From the NCBI RefSeq assembly GCF_964030965.1, contig NZ_OZ034999.1, forward strand, positions 558,001 through 622,000: a DNA stretch of 64,000 nucleotides. Direction: 5' to 3'. Below are positions 8,317 through 19,955 of the stretch, one piece after another; the stretch's first letter is position 1, and every line of letters starts with the position of its first letter. A program made the position numbers and the translations under genes. This DNA is from Spiroplasma endosymbiont of Amphimallon solstitiale (lineage in GTDB: Bacteria > Bacillota_I > Bacilli_A > Mycoplasmatales > VBWQ01). Under the pieces are notes generated by a model that did no database searches, was not told the DNA's origin, and saw nothing but the letters and a program-made list of their open reading frames with translations.

Positions 8317-10590
8317 ATGATTAATAAACTTTGAACTGATGTCAGTCTTGAAAATTATAATAACTGATATCCATTAACTGGAAAAATTACAGAAACTCCA
8401 CCGCAATATATAAATACATGACCTAATGTCAAAGATTGATTTACAACTTTTGCTATTCGCGCTCAAAATGATATTAATGCTTATCTTGATTTTATTTTAT
8501 CTAAATTTCCTTTTGATAGTTTTAAAGATGAATTAATTAAAGAAACATTAAGAGATATGGTTTATGTAATGGTTGAACATTGAGTATTTAATCGTACACC
8601 AATTGAATTTAATGTTGATGCTACTATTCAATTCAATAATGGTACATCATTTAATGCAAGTAGTATTCCTACAATTAATGTTTGAGATTTAGCACCAAGT
8701 AGAATGAAAATATGAGCAAAATTAACAGAATTAAAACAAGTATTTTCAAATTATAATCAAGATGAAATAGATATTGAAAAAATTGACTTAAAAGTATTTT
8801 ATACTAGAAATCAAGTTGATGAATTAATTAAAGAACAAAAAGAATTTACATTATCAAAACAAATAAAATTATATGATGATTTAGTTAATGATAACGAAAA
8901 TGAGATATATAGGGGTCGTGTTACAAACTTTATAAATAAAGGTTATGTAGCAACTGAATATGACCCAAAAACTGAAACAATGATTTTAGATTGACCAGAT
9001 GAAATTGGGACATTACCACCCGAAGCATTACAAAATAATCCACAAATTGGTGATTTTACTCATGCTGCGACTGCTGACTTTTCTGCTAAACAACAAAAAC
9101 GAATTACTACAAATGAAAATAGTATTAAATTATTAGAAAATAAAGTTGATATTAATAAACAAAATATTGATGATATTAAAAATAATTGATTTAATATTGA
9201 AACTAGTCCTTTATGAAAAAAAGTTAAAAATGAAAATATTAAAACAGATATATGATATATTATTGATTGAACATATTATTTTATCGATAGTAAACAACTT
9301 ATTATAAGTAATAATAAATTAACTAAATCTAATATAAGAATTACTAATCATCAAATAGAAAATAGACAAATAATAATTGAAAAAATTGATGTTAATATTG
9401 ACAAAGTAATGTTATTATATGATGATAATTTAATAAAATTTATTGTTGCTAATAGCACAAAAAAGTATACACCAATAATTCATAATATATATCAATATCA
9501 AGGTACTGGAACACCAACTGAATTTATAGCAGAAGAAAATACTGAACGTGATTATTACACAAAACTAGAAACTAATAATTTATTAGATAAAAAACAAGAT
9601 AAATTAATTGCAGGTGCTAATATAACTATTGATGAAAATAATAAAATTAGTGCTAGTGGTGGTAAAATCGATTTAACTGATTATTATAAAAAAGAAGAAG
9701 TAGATAAAAAATTAGAAGACACAGAAAAAAAGTTTCCAGTAGCATTTCAATTGAATGCTGTAAGTCAAGAAATCCCTAATTTAGAAACTATTAATAAAAC
9801 TGTTGCTGGTGCTATTAATGAAAATAAAGCAAATATTGATAAAAAACAAGATAAAGAAATATGAAAAGTAATAAGTAAAAGTAAAAATAATCGTGAATGA
9901 GATACGTTTGAAATTAATTTTAATACTGTATATAGAGTAATTATAACATTAGATAGATTACCAGTAAATCAAGCAAATATAAAGCATAAAGTAGAATTTA
10001 AAACTGGTAATTATTTAGGTGGAGATTATTTACTTGCAAAATTTAAAATTAAAGATGAAGATGTAATATTAACTTTAACTGTTAGAGAAAGTAGTTTTAA
10101 TTGTAGTTTATATTTAAAAGGTGGAGATATTAATTATGGTGCTATTCTTTTATTAGAAGAATTACAAAATACAATTAAAGTTGATGTTACACCAAAATTA
10201 AAAATTAATTCAAAAAGTTTAGAAACAAATGAAGTTGAAGAAAATTGTTGAGATATTGAATTACCAAATAATCCAACACCAAGTCCAAATAATCAACAAT
10301 GAAAAGATGTAGGAACAAGAGAAAAAAATAAATGAGATAATTGACAAATTACTTATGATTTTATAGTTAATAAACATTATAGAGTTTATTATTCTTGAAG
10401 TATATATAATCCAGTTTATACTATTCAAGAATTTATTATAACGGATAACAAAATTGCTGGTGTACCAATACAAACCTTTAATGATAGTGTTAATATAGTA
10501 ATTTTATCAGTTCAACATGCAAAATTAATTACTATTTATAGTGGAAAAGGTAATTTAAAAGGTAATGTATGAAAATTAGAAGAATTATAG
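8317..10590 (+). CDS. Tail-fibre / receptor-binding-like protein (757 aa)
   Basis: The first ~290 residues are nearly identical to copy 2 (42988) and likely form the virion-attachment part. The rest is diverged apart from a central island around YYTKLETNNLLDKKQDKL, the repeat type common in tail fibres and baseplate spikes of Firmicute phages. The C-terminal beta-rich part ends with a GNVWKLEEL-like motif also seen in copy 2. It is the likely host-recognition protein. UAG stop. Confidence 0.65.
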
Positions 10591-10600
10591 GAATAATATT

Positions 10601-10723
10601 ATGTTTTTTAAAATTATAAAAATTATTTTAGGTTTAATTGGAGTAATTCTATCATCAGCAACTGCTGGTTTAATTATATTCATTATTGTAAAAATTATAT
10701 TAAAAATTAATCAAATATTTTAA
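10601..10723 (+). CDS. Short membrane peptide, holin-sized (40 aa)
   Basis: One hydrophobic helix with Gly and Ser-Ser-Ala-Thr-Ala in the middle (LIGVILSSATAGLI) and lysines on both sides. Almost unchanged in copy 2 (45056). It lies between fibre and portal-like genes. A release function is possible, but wall-less hosts need no endolysin, so the role stays open. Confidence 0.6.
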   Translation: MFFKIIKIILGLIGVILSSATAGLIIFIIVKIILKINQIF

Positions 10724-10741
10724 AGAAAGGTGGTGAATATT

Positions 10742-11992
10742 ATGTTAAGTCTATTTAAAAGAAAAGAAAAAAGTAATATTAGTGATAATCAAAATGAAAA
10801 AGTAAAATTTTTAACTAATAAAAATAAAAGTACTCATGCTTCAATTTTAAATTATTTTGGTTTTAATGATTTTAATCATGAAACTTATTTTACTGATTTT
10901 GTAGCAGAAAATAATGCTAATTTATATAATGCTCCATTAGAAATAAATAATGAAACCATTAAACAATATTTAATTCAACAAGAATTTTATAGAAAAAATT
11001 GAAATTCTATTTTTAAATTAAGTAAATTAGGAATTAGTGGTTATTTAATTTATATTGCAAATGATGATCTATATTTTCAATTAGTAGATATACAACAAAG
11101 AATTTATGATATTACTGGTAAATTAATTCAATGTACTATTTTTTATGATAGTTATCAACAAAATGCACAAACTGTAAGATTATTTGAAATTTATACACTA
11201 AATAATGAACAAGTAACTATTAATCGTGCAATTTATAGTATTAATGATACTAAAAAACAAACTAAATTAGATTTTAAATCATACATTAATAATCCTAATT
11301 TATCACAAGAACAAACATTAAACATTAATTATATACCAATAGCAATTATGCGAAATAAAGCAAATGAGTTAGCAGATTGTGATAAAGTAATGGATAAAAT
11401 TAAAGCACTAGATGTTATTTATGAACAAATTGTTTTAGATTGTATTTTAAACTCACCGAAGTTTATTTTTGACCAAACTTATGGTAATGTTCAATCTTCA
11501 ATGGAAGAAGCAGTAAGAATATTAGTTACTAAAAACTATATTTGAAAAACTACTGGTGATAATAATGAAAAAAATGAAAATATTAATATGACAAGCAGTA
11601 ATTTTAAAGGTAAAAACTTAACTGATATCTACGATTGAAATGTTAATGAAATATTTAAACGTTGTGGTATTCATATACCAAGTCAAAAGAAATCTGCACA
11701 ACAATCAGTTCCCGAAAGTACAGCAGTTAATATTTCAACTATTAATTATATTGAACAAAAATTATGACAATTTAATATTGATATTCTTAAATTTATTCAA
11801 ATATTAGTGAAAATTGATAAAGATTTATTAAATAGTAAAACATTTAATATTAATGATGAACAAGAAATTAATAATTTAACAGTTAAATTAAAATTATTTA
11901 ATCCCGAAAATAACCAATTAATAGGAGAAAACAATGGACAACCAAGACAACAAACCACAAACCAAGTTTCCACAGAAACAAAAGCAAACTAA
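10742..11992 (+). CDS. Portal-like protein (416 aa)
   Basis: I chose ATG 10742 because AAAGGTGGTG lies just before it. The central segment INYIPIAIMRNKANELADCD, then a helix pair and a C-terminal helical stem region followed by a Gln/Asn-rich tail, follows the layout of SPP1-type portals. There the phrase for a preferred value and N-x-D/E precedes the two-helix stem. The end overlaps the next gene by 59 bases in another frame. Copy 2 orthologue at 45197 (414 aa). Moderate confidence. Confidence 0.5.
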
Positions 11993-13985
11993 ACTTAATC
12001 AAGCAAATGTAGAAAATGATTATTTAATTGATAATATTCCTTATGACTTTACAAATATGATGAGTGCTACTAGTGACCCAGATATTAATAGAGCATACGA
12101 TGAATTTAAAAAAAGAACAATTTATATTTATGAAATTGAGCGTTTATTTAAAAATAATGAAAATAATAGTTTAAGATTTTCAGCAAATACTATTAAAATA
12201 GGTTTTATTGATATTGATAAAGTATTAAAAACTACTGCTGCTGAAACATCAGACTTTACTATGCAATTAAATCAAAGAGCAAGTACTAATATTAATGATA
12301 ATACAATTGAATATAGTATGACTGATATTAAAAATTTAATATTTCAAGAAATAAATTTATTAAATCAATTTAAGTTATATGCAGTATCTATTAATGAACA
12401 ATCTATTAATGAACAATTAACTGAAAATAATATTGATAATTTATATATTATTAATAATTATTCACAACCTTATCAAAATCCAAAAACAAGAAGTACTAAA
12501 AGTATTACTATTATCAAAATTAAAGATTTTAAAACAAGAGATGGTTACCCAATCATTATTAAATTACAAAAACCATTAGAAAAAGATACAAAAGTAATTG
12601 GTTTAAAAATTAAAGCCCCTAGAAGCATGATTTTCGGCAATATAAAGGTACTTGGTGAAGTTGACAATATGGAAGTATATCCAAAGTTATTTGTTAAAGA
12701 TAAGGTAGCATTTCCGCTGTTATCAATGCCTATTGAAACTCAACCAAAAGTTAGAATATTACAACAATGATTTAGTGAACAAATATTACCTTGAAATTTA
12801 GCAAAACAATTCATAGGACAAGAAAAATCAGTTTTAGATTTGATTAAAATTAGTAGTGGAACTGAAACAAGAAAAGAAGTTATTAAAAACGCAAGAGTTA
12901 CACATGCTTGATTAGGATATGAATTTAGTAATGTTTTAGGTGGTAAATGACCACTAAAAAGTCAAAAAGAATTAAAAGATAAAGAAGTTTGAGATTTTGT
13001 AGGTGAAAGTCAATTTTATCAATATGTTGCAACTAATAATAGATTTGATGATATTGAAATTGAAATAAAAGACGCACCAACTAATGATAGTTTACAACAA
13101 CTATTATTAGATATGCTAAGTTATACATATAACTATAATAGAAACTTCGAAGGTGATACATATAATGATAATGGTAAACCAAAAAATGATATTGCAAAAT
13201 TACGTGCAAAATTTGAAGGACAAAAACCTGATGAAGTAATTACTAATTTATTTAAACAATGAAAATTAGATTATCCTAATTACATAAATTTACAACAAGT
13301 AAAAATTTTTAAACAAATATTTATCATGTTGTCGGAATATATTTATTCAATATTATCAATTAATAAAGGTTTAAACGATGATAATAAGATTTTATTACCA
13401 TATTATTTTGAATTAAAATCAAGTCCAATACATCCTAATAAAGATGATATTTGACAATTTAAAGATGTAAAAGTAATACTAAAATCTGCATATTTTGATT
13501 TTGCAGATATCAATAATATTAAGTTAAAAAATAATGATATTAGTCAAAATGAGTTATTTAAACTTGATGATAATCAATTTAATTGATTATCCATTACAAA
13601 TGAATTAGAAACGAATAACATACCATCATTAATTCCAGCGGATTGAACCTTAGGTAATGGTGAATATGGTAAATACTTTACAAGAGCAATTATTAGTAAT
13701 AATAAAGTGGAAAATGCTTTAAATTTATATGGTTCAAATAAATCACAATTATTTTCTAAATTAGAATTTTATAAAGAAATTTTGCAAATTGATAATACTA
13801 ATGAATTTGAATTACAAATTGAAAATCCGATTAATAATTTAAATCGGATTGAAATAAGTGGAATATTTGGTTCTGGAAATTATGATTTAATTTTAATAAC
13901 AGATAAACAAGAAATAAATTTAACTAATATTAATTTATTTGATAAATATAATGAAAATATTTCTTATATAAATTTAGAAATTTAA
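11934..13985 (+). CDS. Large virion-like protein (683 aa)
   Basis: Begins inside the portal-like gene behind AGGAGAAAAC. Low-complexity Gln/Lys-rich start, then a beta-rich mid part with KAPRSMIFGNIKVLGEVDNM, helical middle, and a beta-rich C-terminal domain (LNRIEISGIFGSGNYDLILI). No Walker A motif, so it does not look like a packaging ATPase. Carries a 15-base tandem unit at 12387-12416 that is single in the other copies. Perhaps a collar or tail-tube protein. Confidence 0.6.
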
Positions 13986-13986
13986 A

Positions 13987-14274
13987 TTATTTATCAAAAT
14001 ATCCATCTGGATAAATTCCATCTCACTTGATATCATAACTTTCATCTGGTTTAATTCCAAAATATAATTCTATTTTGTGTTCATCTTTTGTTTTGTGTGA
14101 CCATATAGTTGTTCCAGCCCCCCCCCAGTAAACATTATACTGATGTCCTAAATAATATTGTAAATCATTAGTTTTATGATGTGCTATTGAACCAACTATT
14201 AAACCAGTTGTAGCAAGAAATAATGCTAAAATTGATGTTATTTTATAAAAATTTGTTTTTATTCATGTTTTCAT
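13987..14274 (-). CDS. Exported or membrane-anchored protein with poly-G tract (95 aa)
   Basis: The start follows AAGGAGTAATTTAAT. A hydrophobic segment (residues 12-30) is a signal peptide or anchor; the rest is aromatic and ends WDGIYPDGYFDK. The nine-C tract on the plus strand (14118-14126) encodes Trp-Gly-Gly in frame. The copy 1b version has eight C and is out of frame. The homologue in copy 2 (48413) has no tract. Transcribed against the virion operon, so perhaps a lysogenic-state surface protein. Confidence 0.7.
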
Positions 14275-14275
14275 A

Positions 14276-14851
14276 TTAAATTACTCCTTTTTGAACATTT
14301 AATTTATATTGAGTAGTTGCTGTTTGATTTTGTAAATCATTTGAATTTATTTCATATTTAAAATATTCAAAAACATCAATTCCTTGTTCCGTATTATTTT
14401 TTAATATTTTTTCATTTATATTCTTAAAATAATTATGTTTTCAATTTTTATATTCTCTCTTTTTATTATTAGAATTAAAATTATTATTAATAATTTGTTG
14501 TTTTTGTTTTTGATTTGAATGTTTAATAAATAAATTATAATTATTAATTATTCTTTCTTTTAAATCTAAATCAAAATATCAAAAATCTAAACTTCAATGA
14601 AAATGACTAATATATTTTCGTCAGCATTTTTGTGCAATAACATAATTAAGTTCTTCAAACTCAAATTTTAAAATATTTGTATTTAATTCATCTTTTAAAA
14701 CAGTAAGAAATTGTATATTTTGAATTAATTCTTTTTCATAATTAATATTTTCTTTTAATAAAGTTTTATAAGTGGCTAATTCAATAATATTTTTTTTCCA
14801 ATCATCATTTATAATTTTTATTAATTGATTATTATTAACAACTATTTTCAT
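14276..14851 (-). CDS. Coiled-coil protein of the leftward operon (191 aa)
   Basis: Helical, Asn/Lys-rich protein with likely coiled coil in the first 80 residues. One base separates it from the start of the poly-G gene, so the two are co-transcribed. The C-terminus DLQNQTATTQYKLN matches the end of the broken gene at 27841 (DLQTQSSTVKSKLN). In copy 1b the gene is split by IS256; copy 2 lacks it. Function unknown. Confidence 0.65.
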
Positions 14852-14928
14852 ATTAAATTACTCCTTTTTTCCTTGATTTTACTTATAAATTGTACTATTT
14901 TTGATTATTTTTACAAGTATGCTTTTAA

Positions 14929-14968
14929 ATGCAAAATAACGCCTAAATTAAAGGCGTTTATTTTATGA
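14929..14968. promoter_or_regulatory. Inverted repeat between divergent genes
   Basis: GCAAAATAACGCC and GGCGTTTATTTT flank TAAATTAAA. The repeat lies between the leftward 191-aa gene and the rightward transposase gene, and recurs in copies 1b and 2 (48907-48944, with an extended CGCAAAATAA/TTATTTTGCG arm). A TATACT box and TTGAAA follow. Candidate operator or transposase-binding site. Confidence 0.5.
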
Positions 14969-15148
14969 GACCTATACTATTAATTATATTGAAATTGTTT
15001 ATTATATTTTAAATATGAAAGCATTTTTTAAAATATTTTTTATTTTATTTAAAATAACACTTATATATTTATATAATAATTAAGTAAATTAATTTTTTAA
15101 ATATATTTACAATAAATTTAAAATTTAAAAAAAGTTAGGAGAAAAAAT

Positions 15149-16267
15149 ATGAGTTTTAATTACTTATGAACTTTAAATGAAGCAACTAAAAGAATGTATC
15201 AATCATTTAGAGATGATGTAAAAAATCAATGAGAAAAAACAGATTGAAGAATCTTAAAAGAAAGAGATAGAAAATATATCCCCGTTAAAATTAAAACAAG
15301 AACTAGAAATACTATCAATGGTCTTGTTACTTATAAATGTCGTGATTATAAATATTATGATGAACAATTAAAAAAATGAGTTCCTATTTGTTTATTAGAT
15401 GAAAAATTGCAATTACCTAAATACAAAAGGACTTGTCAAGATATCAAAAATAATGTTATTGAACATTTTGCAGATGGAAAAAAATATCGTGATATTTTAC
15501 ATACTATGAAACAAACAAAATTTAGTACAACAAGTATTGGAAGAGTATTTCAAGAATATCAAGTCAATAAATTAGATGTTCCTAAAATAAAATTAGAACC
15601 AAATCAATTTATTTATATTAGTATTGATGATGGACATCGTAAGTTTTGAAAATTTAAACGTAATTCTGGTAAATATTCAATGCGCTTAGTATTATTTTGT
15701 ACAGATAATATTAATCATAAATTAGTTAATAAAAGAGTAGATGTAATAATAAGACCAACAAAAACAGCAATTGGTGTTAAAAAAACTGCTGAATTTATTT
15801 TAGAACAAGGAAATAGATTTTTTGAAAATTTTGACCAAGCAAAAATTATTATTTGTGGTGATAGTGCAGAATGAATTAAAGATGTTGCTGATTATTTAGG
15901 TGCACAATTTGTTTTAGATAAATTCCATTTAGTTAAAAAGTTATATGTAGGAATAATTGCTGGAAATAAAGGAAAATATTGAAACGAATATAATACTTGT
16001 AGAAATTTTATTGAAAATTGTCAATATGATGAGTTAATAAAATATATGAATGAAATATTAAAAAATCATAAAAAATTAAAAAAACAATATTTTAAAAATA
16101 ATAAACAAGGAATTGAAAATCAAGGTGCTAAATGAAATATAGGTACTTTTGCTGAAAGTAATATTTGATATATTTTAAAAGAAATGCTTGGTAATAGAAC
16201 ATATAGTATAAATATTTATATTAAAATGGTTATTTTTAAGTGTAATCTTGTAAATTCTAAAACATAA
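15149..16267 (+). CDS. UPF0236/ISLre2-type DDE transposase (372 aa)
   Basis: Resembles the Mbov_0401-like transposase of mycoplasmal ICEs. An N-terminal region and helix-turn-helix-like segment (about 100-150) precede an RNase-H-fold core. IDDGHRKF gives D160/D161, IICGDSAEW gives D238, and FAESNIWYILKEM gives E336, a plausible complete DDE triad. It follows GTTAGGAG. Its place at the right end of each copy suggests it moves the whole element. It could instead be a separate insertion element that became fixed beside it. Confidence 0.8.
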
Positions 16268-16508
16268 TCAAAATTTTTATTTTTATTAAAATATTAAAAA
16301 CTTATTAAATTAAAAGTTAATAAGAATTTTTGTTGTGTATAAATATTAATTTTATTATTGATTTTTTCAATATTTGTATTTTAATTGAAATTAATTTAAT
16401 TTAGTAGTAAGATGTATTTACAATTGCATATAATTACAGTTATTTCTTCTCTATAATTTGAAAGAAATGTTTAAAAAGTAATTATATCCTCCGTTTTTGT
16501 TACCGTCC
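16268..16508. other. Non-coding right end of the element
   Basis: No gene. Identical to 23722-23964, and partly shared with 50760-50890 (TAGTAGTAAGAT, then TTTACAATT and TTATTTCTT). It ends at ACCGTCCCA, the last bases common to copies 1 and 1b, so it probably contains the right recombination site. Confidence 0.5.
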
Positions 16509-17178
16509 CAAAGTATTTCAACAAAAACTTTATATAACATGTTTAAAACAAATCGAATGGGTTTTGATGAAAATAACTTATTGAGAAAAGGAAAAAATAA
16601 ACCTCACAAACAAAAAGAAACTAGGGGCAGAATTAATAATTGTAAGTCTATTCATGAAAGAAATTTAATCATTCCTAATATTAAAAATATAGAAGAATTT
16701 GGTCATTTAGAGGGTGATACTATCATTGGTAAAGATCATAAAAGTTCTATTATTACTTTAGCTGATATATGATCAAAAACCACAATTCCTTTAGCAACTA
16801 AAAATAATAAATCAGAAAATATTACAAAAAGTATAATAAAATTTATTTCAAAGTTACAAAAAGGAACAGTTAAAACTATTACTTTTGATCGTGGTAAAGA
16901 ATTTAGTAAATGAAAATTAATCGAAAAAAATTGTAATGTTAAGATTTATTTTGCAGATCCTGGTAAACCTTGTCAAAGAGGTTTAAATGAAAATAATAAT
17001 GGTATTTTAAGAAGATATTTACCAAAATCTACAGATCTATCTTCATATAAACAAAAAGATTTAAATACTATAGCATTTCAAATTAATTCTACACCCAGAA
17101 AATCACTATCTTATAAAAGACCAATAGATTTAATACAATTATTTTAAAAAACTGTCCCATTTATATTTACAATTCAGG
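16509..17178 (+). mobile_element. IS30-family element, 5'-truncated
   Basis: Matches the full IS30 copies at 52452 and 58839 from the middle of the transposase to the right inverted repeat ending CAATTCAGG. The left ~390 bases are missing, replaced by the end of copy 1. The remaining transposase frame runs to 17147 and lacks its helix-turn-helix. Confidence 0.9.
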
Positions 17179-17311
17179 TAACAAAAAAATGAACATTGCC
17201 TATTCAAAATTGAAATACAGCAATTGCTCATTTTATGATAAAATTTGAAGACAGAATTAATCTGAACTAGTACTTTGTAAAACAAAGATACACAGATTTC
17301 TAAAAAGCCTC
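17179..17311 (+). mobile_element. IS256-family right-end fragment
   Basis: About 133 bases identical to the right end of the IS256 element at 20085-21849, including the last codons of transposase and the terminal AAAAAGCCTC. It joins the truncated IS30 to copy 1b, a scar of IS-mediated deletion. Confidence 0.9.
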
Positions 17312-17689
17312 AACTTAACTGATATCTACGATTGAAATGTTAATGAAATATTTAAACGTTGTGGTATTCATATACCAAGTCAAAAGAAATCTGCACAACA
17401 ATCAGTTCCCGAAAGTACAGCAGTTAATATTTCAACTATTAATTATATTGAACAAAAATTATGACAATTTAATATTGATATTCTTAAATTTATTCAAATA
17501 TTAGTGAAAATTGATAAAGATTTATTAAATAGTAAAACATTTAATATTAATGATGAACAAGAAATTAATAATTTAACAGTTAAATTAAAATTATTTAATC
17601 CCGAAAATAACCAATTAATAGGAGAAAACAATGGACAACCAAGACAACAAACCACAAACCAAGTTTCCACAGAAACAAAAGCAAACTAA
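17312..17689 (+). pseudogene. Portal-like protein, C-terminal fragment
   Basis: Encodes the last ~125 residues of the protein at 10742. The N-terminal ~290 residues were lost at the IS256 scar. No start codon belongs to it. Confidence 0.9.
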
Positions 17690-19667
17690 ACTTAATCAAG
17701 CAAATGTAGAAAATGATTATTTAATTGATAATATTCCTTATGACTTTACAAATATGATGAGTGCTACTAGTGACCCAGATATTAATAGAGCATACGATGA
17801 ATTTAAAAAAAGAACAATTTATATTTATGAAATTGAGCGTTTATTTAAAAATAATGAAAATAATAGTTTAAGATTTTCAGCAAATACTATTAAAATAGGT
17901 TTTATTGATATTGATAAAGTATTAAAAACTACTGCTGCTGAAACATCAGACTTTACTATGCAATTAAATCAAAGAGCAAGTACTAATATTAATGATAATA
18001 CAATTGAATATAGTATGACTGATATTAAAAATTTAATATTTCAAGAAATAAATTTATTAAATCAATTTAAGTTATATGCAGTATCTATTAATGAACAATT
18101 AACTGAAAATAATATTGATAATTTATATATTATTAATAATTATTCACAACCTTATCAAAATCCAAAAACAAGAAGTACTAAAAGTATTACTATTATCAAA
18201 ATTAAAGATTTTAAAACAAGAGATGGTTACCCAATCATTATTAAATTACAAAAACCATTAGAAAAAGATACAAAAGTAATTGGTTTAAAAATTAAAGCCC
18301 CTAGAAGCATGATTTTCGGCAATATAAAGGTACTTGGTGAAGTTGACAATATGGAAGTATATCCAAAGTTATTTGTTAAAGATAAGGTAGCATTTCCGCT
18401 GTTATCAATGCCTATTGAAACTCAACCAAAAGTTAGAATATTACAACAATGATTTAGTGAACAAATATTACCTTGAAATTTAGCAAAACAATTCATAGGA
18501 CAAGAAAAATCAGTTTTAGATTTGATTAAAATTAGTAGTGGAACTGAAACAAGAAAAGAAGTTATTAAAAACGCAAGAGTTACACATGCTTGATTAGGAT
18601 ATGAATTTAGTAATGTTTTAGGTGGTAAATGACCACTAAAAAGTCAAAAAGAATTAAAAGATAAAGAAGTTTGAGATTTTGTAGGTGAAAGTCAATTTTA
18701 TCAATATGTTGCAACTAATAATAGATTTGATGATATTGAAATTGAAATAAAAGACGCACCAACTAATGATAGTTTACAACAACTATTATTAGATATGCTA
18801 AGTTATACATATAACTATAATAGAAACTTCGAAGGTGATACATATAATGATAATGGTAAACCAAAAAATGATATTGCAAAATTACGTGCAAAATTTGAAG
18901 GACAAAAACCTGATGAAGTAATTACTAATTTATTTAAACAATGAAAATTAGATTATCCTAATTACATAAATTTACAACAAGTAAAAATTTTTAAACAAAT
19001 ATTTATCATGTTGTCGGAATATATTTATTCAATATTATCAATTAATAAAGGTTTAAACGATGATAATAAGATTTTATTACCATATTATTTTGAATTAAAA
19101 TCAAGTCCAATACATCCTAATAAAGATGATATTTGACAATTTAAAGATGTAAAAGTAATACTAAAATCTGCATATTTTGATTTTGCAGATATCAATAATA
19201 TTAAGTTAAAAAATAATGATATTAGTCAAAATGAGTTATTTAAACTTGATGATAATCAATTTAATTGATTATCCATTACAAATGAATTAGAAACGAATAA
19301 CATACCATCATTAATTCCAGCGGATTGAACCTTAGGTAATGGTGAATATGGTAAATACTTTACAAGAGCAATTATTAGTAATAATAAAGTGGAAAATGCT
19401 TTAAATTTATATGGTTCAAATAAATCACAATTATTTTCTAAATTAGAATTTTATAAAGAAATTTTGCAAATTGATAATACTAATGAATTTGAATTACAAA
19501 TTGAAAATCCGATTAATAATTTAAATCGGATTGAAATAAGTGGAATATTTGGTTCTGGAAATTATGATTTAATTTTAATAACAGATAAACAAGAAATAAA
19601 TTTAACTAATATTAATTTATTTGATAAATATAATGAAAATATTTCTTATATAAATTTAGAAATTTAA
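17631..19667 (+). CDS. Large virion-like protein, copy 1b (678 aa)
   Basis: Same as the protein at 11934 but five residues shorter, because the 15-base unit is present once. Full length and apparently intact, though its virion operon has been deleted upstream. Confidence 0.75.
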
Positions 19668-19668
19668 A

Positions 19669-19955
19669 TTATTTATCAAAATATCCATCTGGATAAATTC
19701 CATCTCACTTGATATCATAACTTTCATCTGGTTTAATTCCAAAATATAATTCTATTTTGTGTTCATCTTTTGTTTTGTGTGACCATATAGTTGTTCCAGC
19801 CCCCCCCAGTAAACATTATACTGATGTCCTAAATAATATTGTAAATCATTAGTTTTATGATGTGCTATTGAACCAACTATTAAACCAGTTGTAGCAAGAA
19901 ATAATGCTAAAATTGATGTTATTTTATAAAAATTTGTTTTTATTCATGTTTTCAT
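19669..19955 (-). pseudogene. Exported poly-G protein, out-of-frame variant
   Basis: Identical to the gene at 13987 except for eight instead of nine C at 19800-19807. The loss of one base shifts the frame after the Trp-Gly-Gly position and gives an early stop. Possible OFF state of a phase-variable gene. Confidence 0.8.

Larger units (their letters stand above)
1..16508 (+). mobile_element. Virus-like mobile element, copy 1
   Basis: The element runs from the window start to the end of the non-coding tail behind the UPF0236-type transposase gene. The same gene order recurs at 34591-50890, and the right half recurs at 17312-23964. It contains an early module of small genes, a virion-like module (scaffold, capsid, fibre, portal-like proteins) and a terminal DDE transposase. 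Copy 2 also begins with the bases found at position 1, so the left edge is probably at or just before the window start. The right edge is a junction with a truncated IS30. The boundaries are inferred from where copies stop matching. Confidence 0.8.

Noticed and set aside
11934-13985. Packaging ATPase
   Set aside because: The protein has no GxxxxGK[ST] loop or Walker B pattern in either diverged copy.
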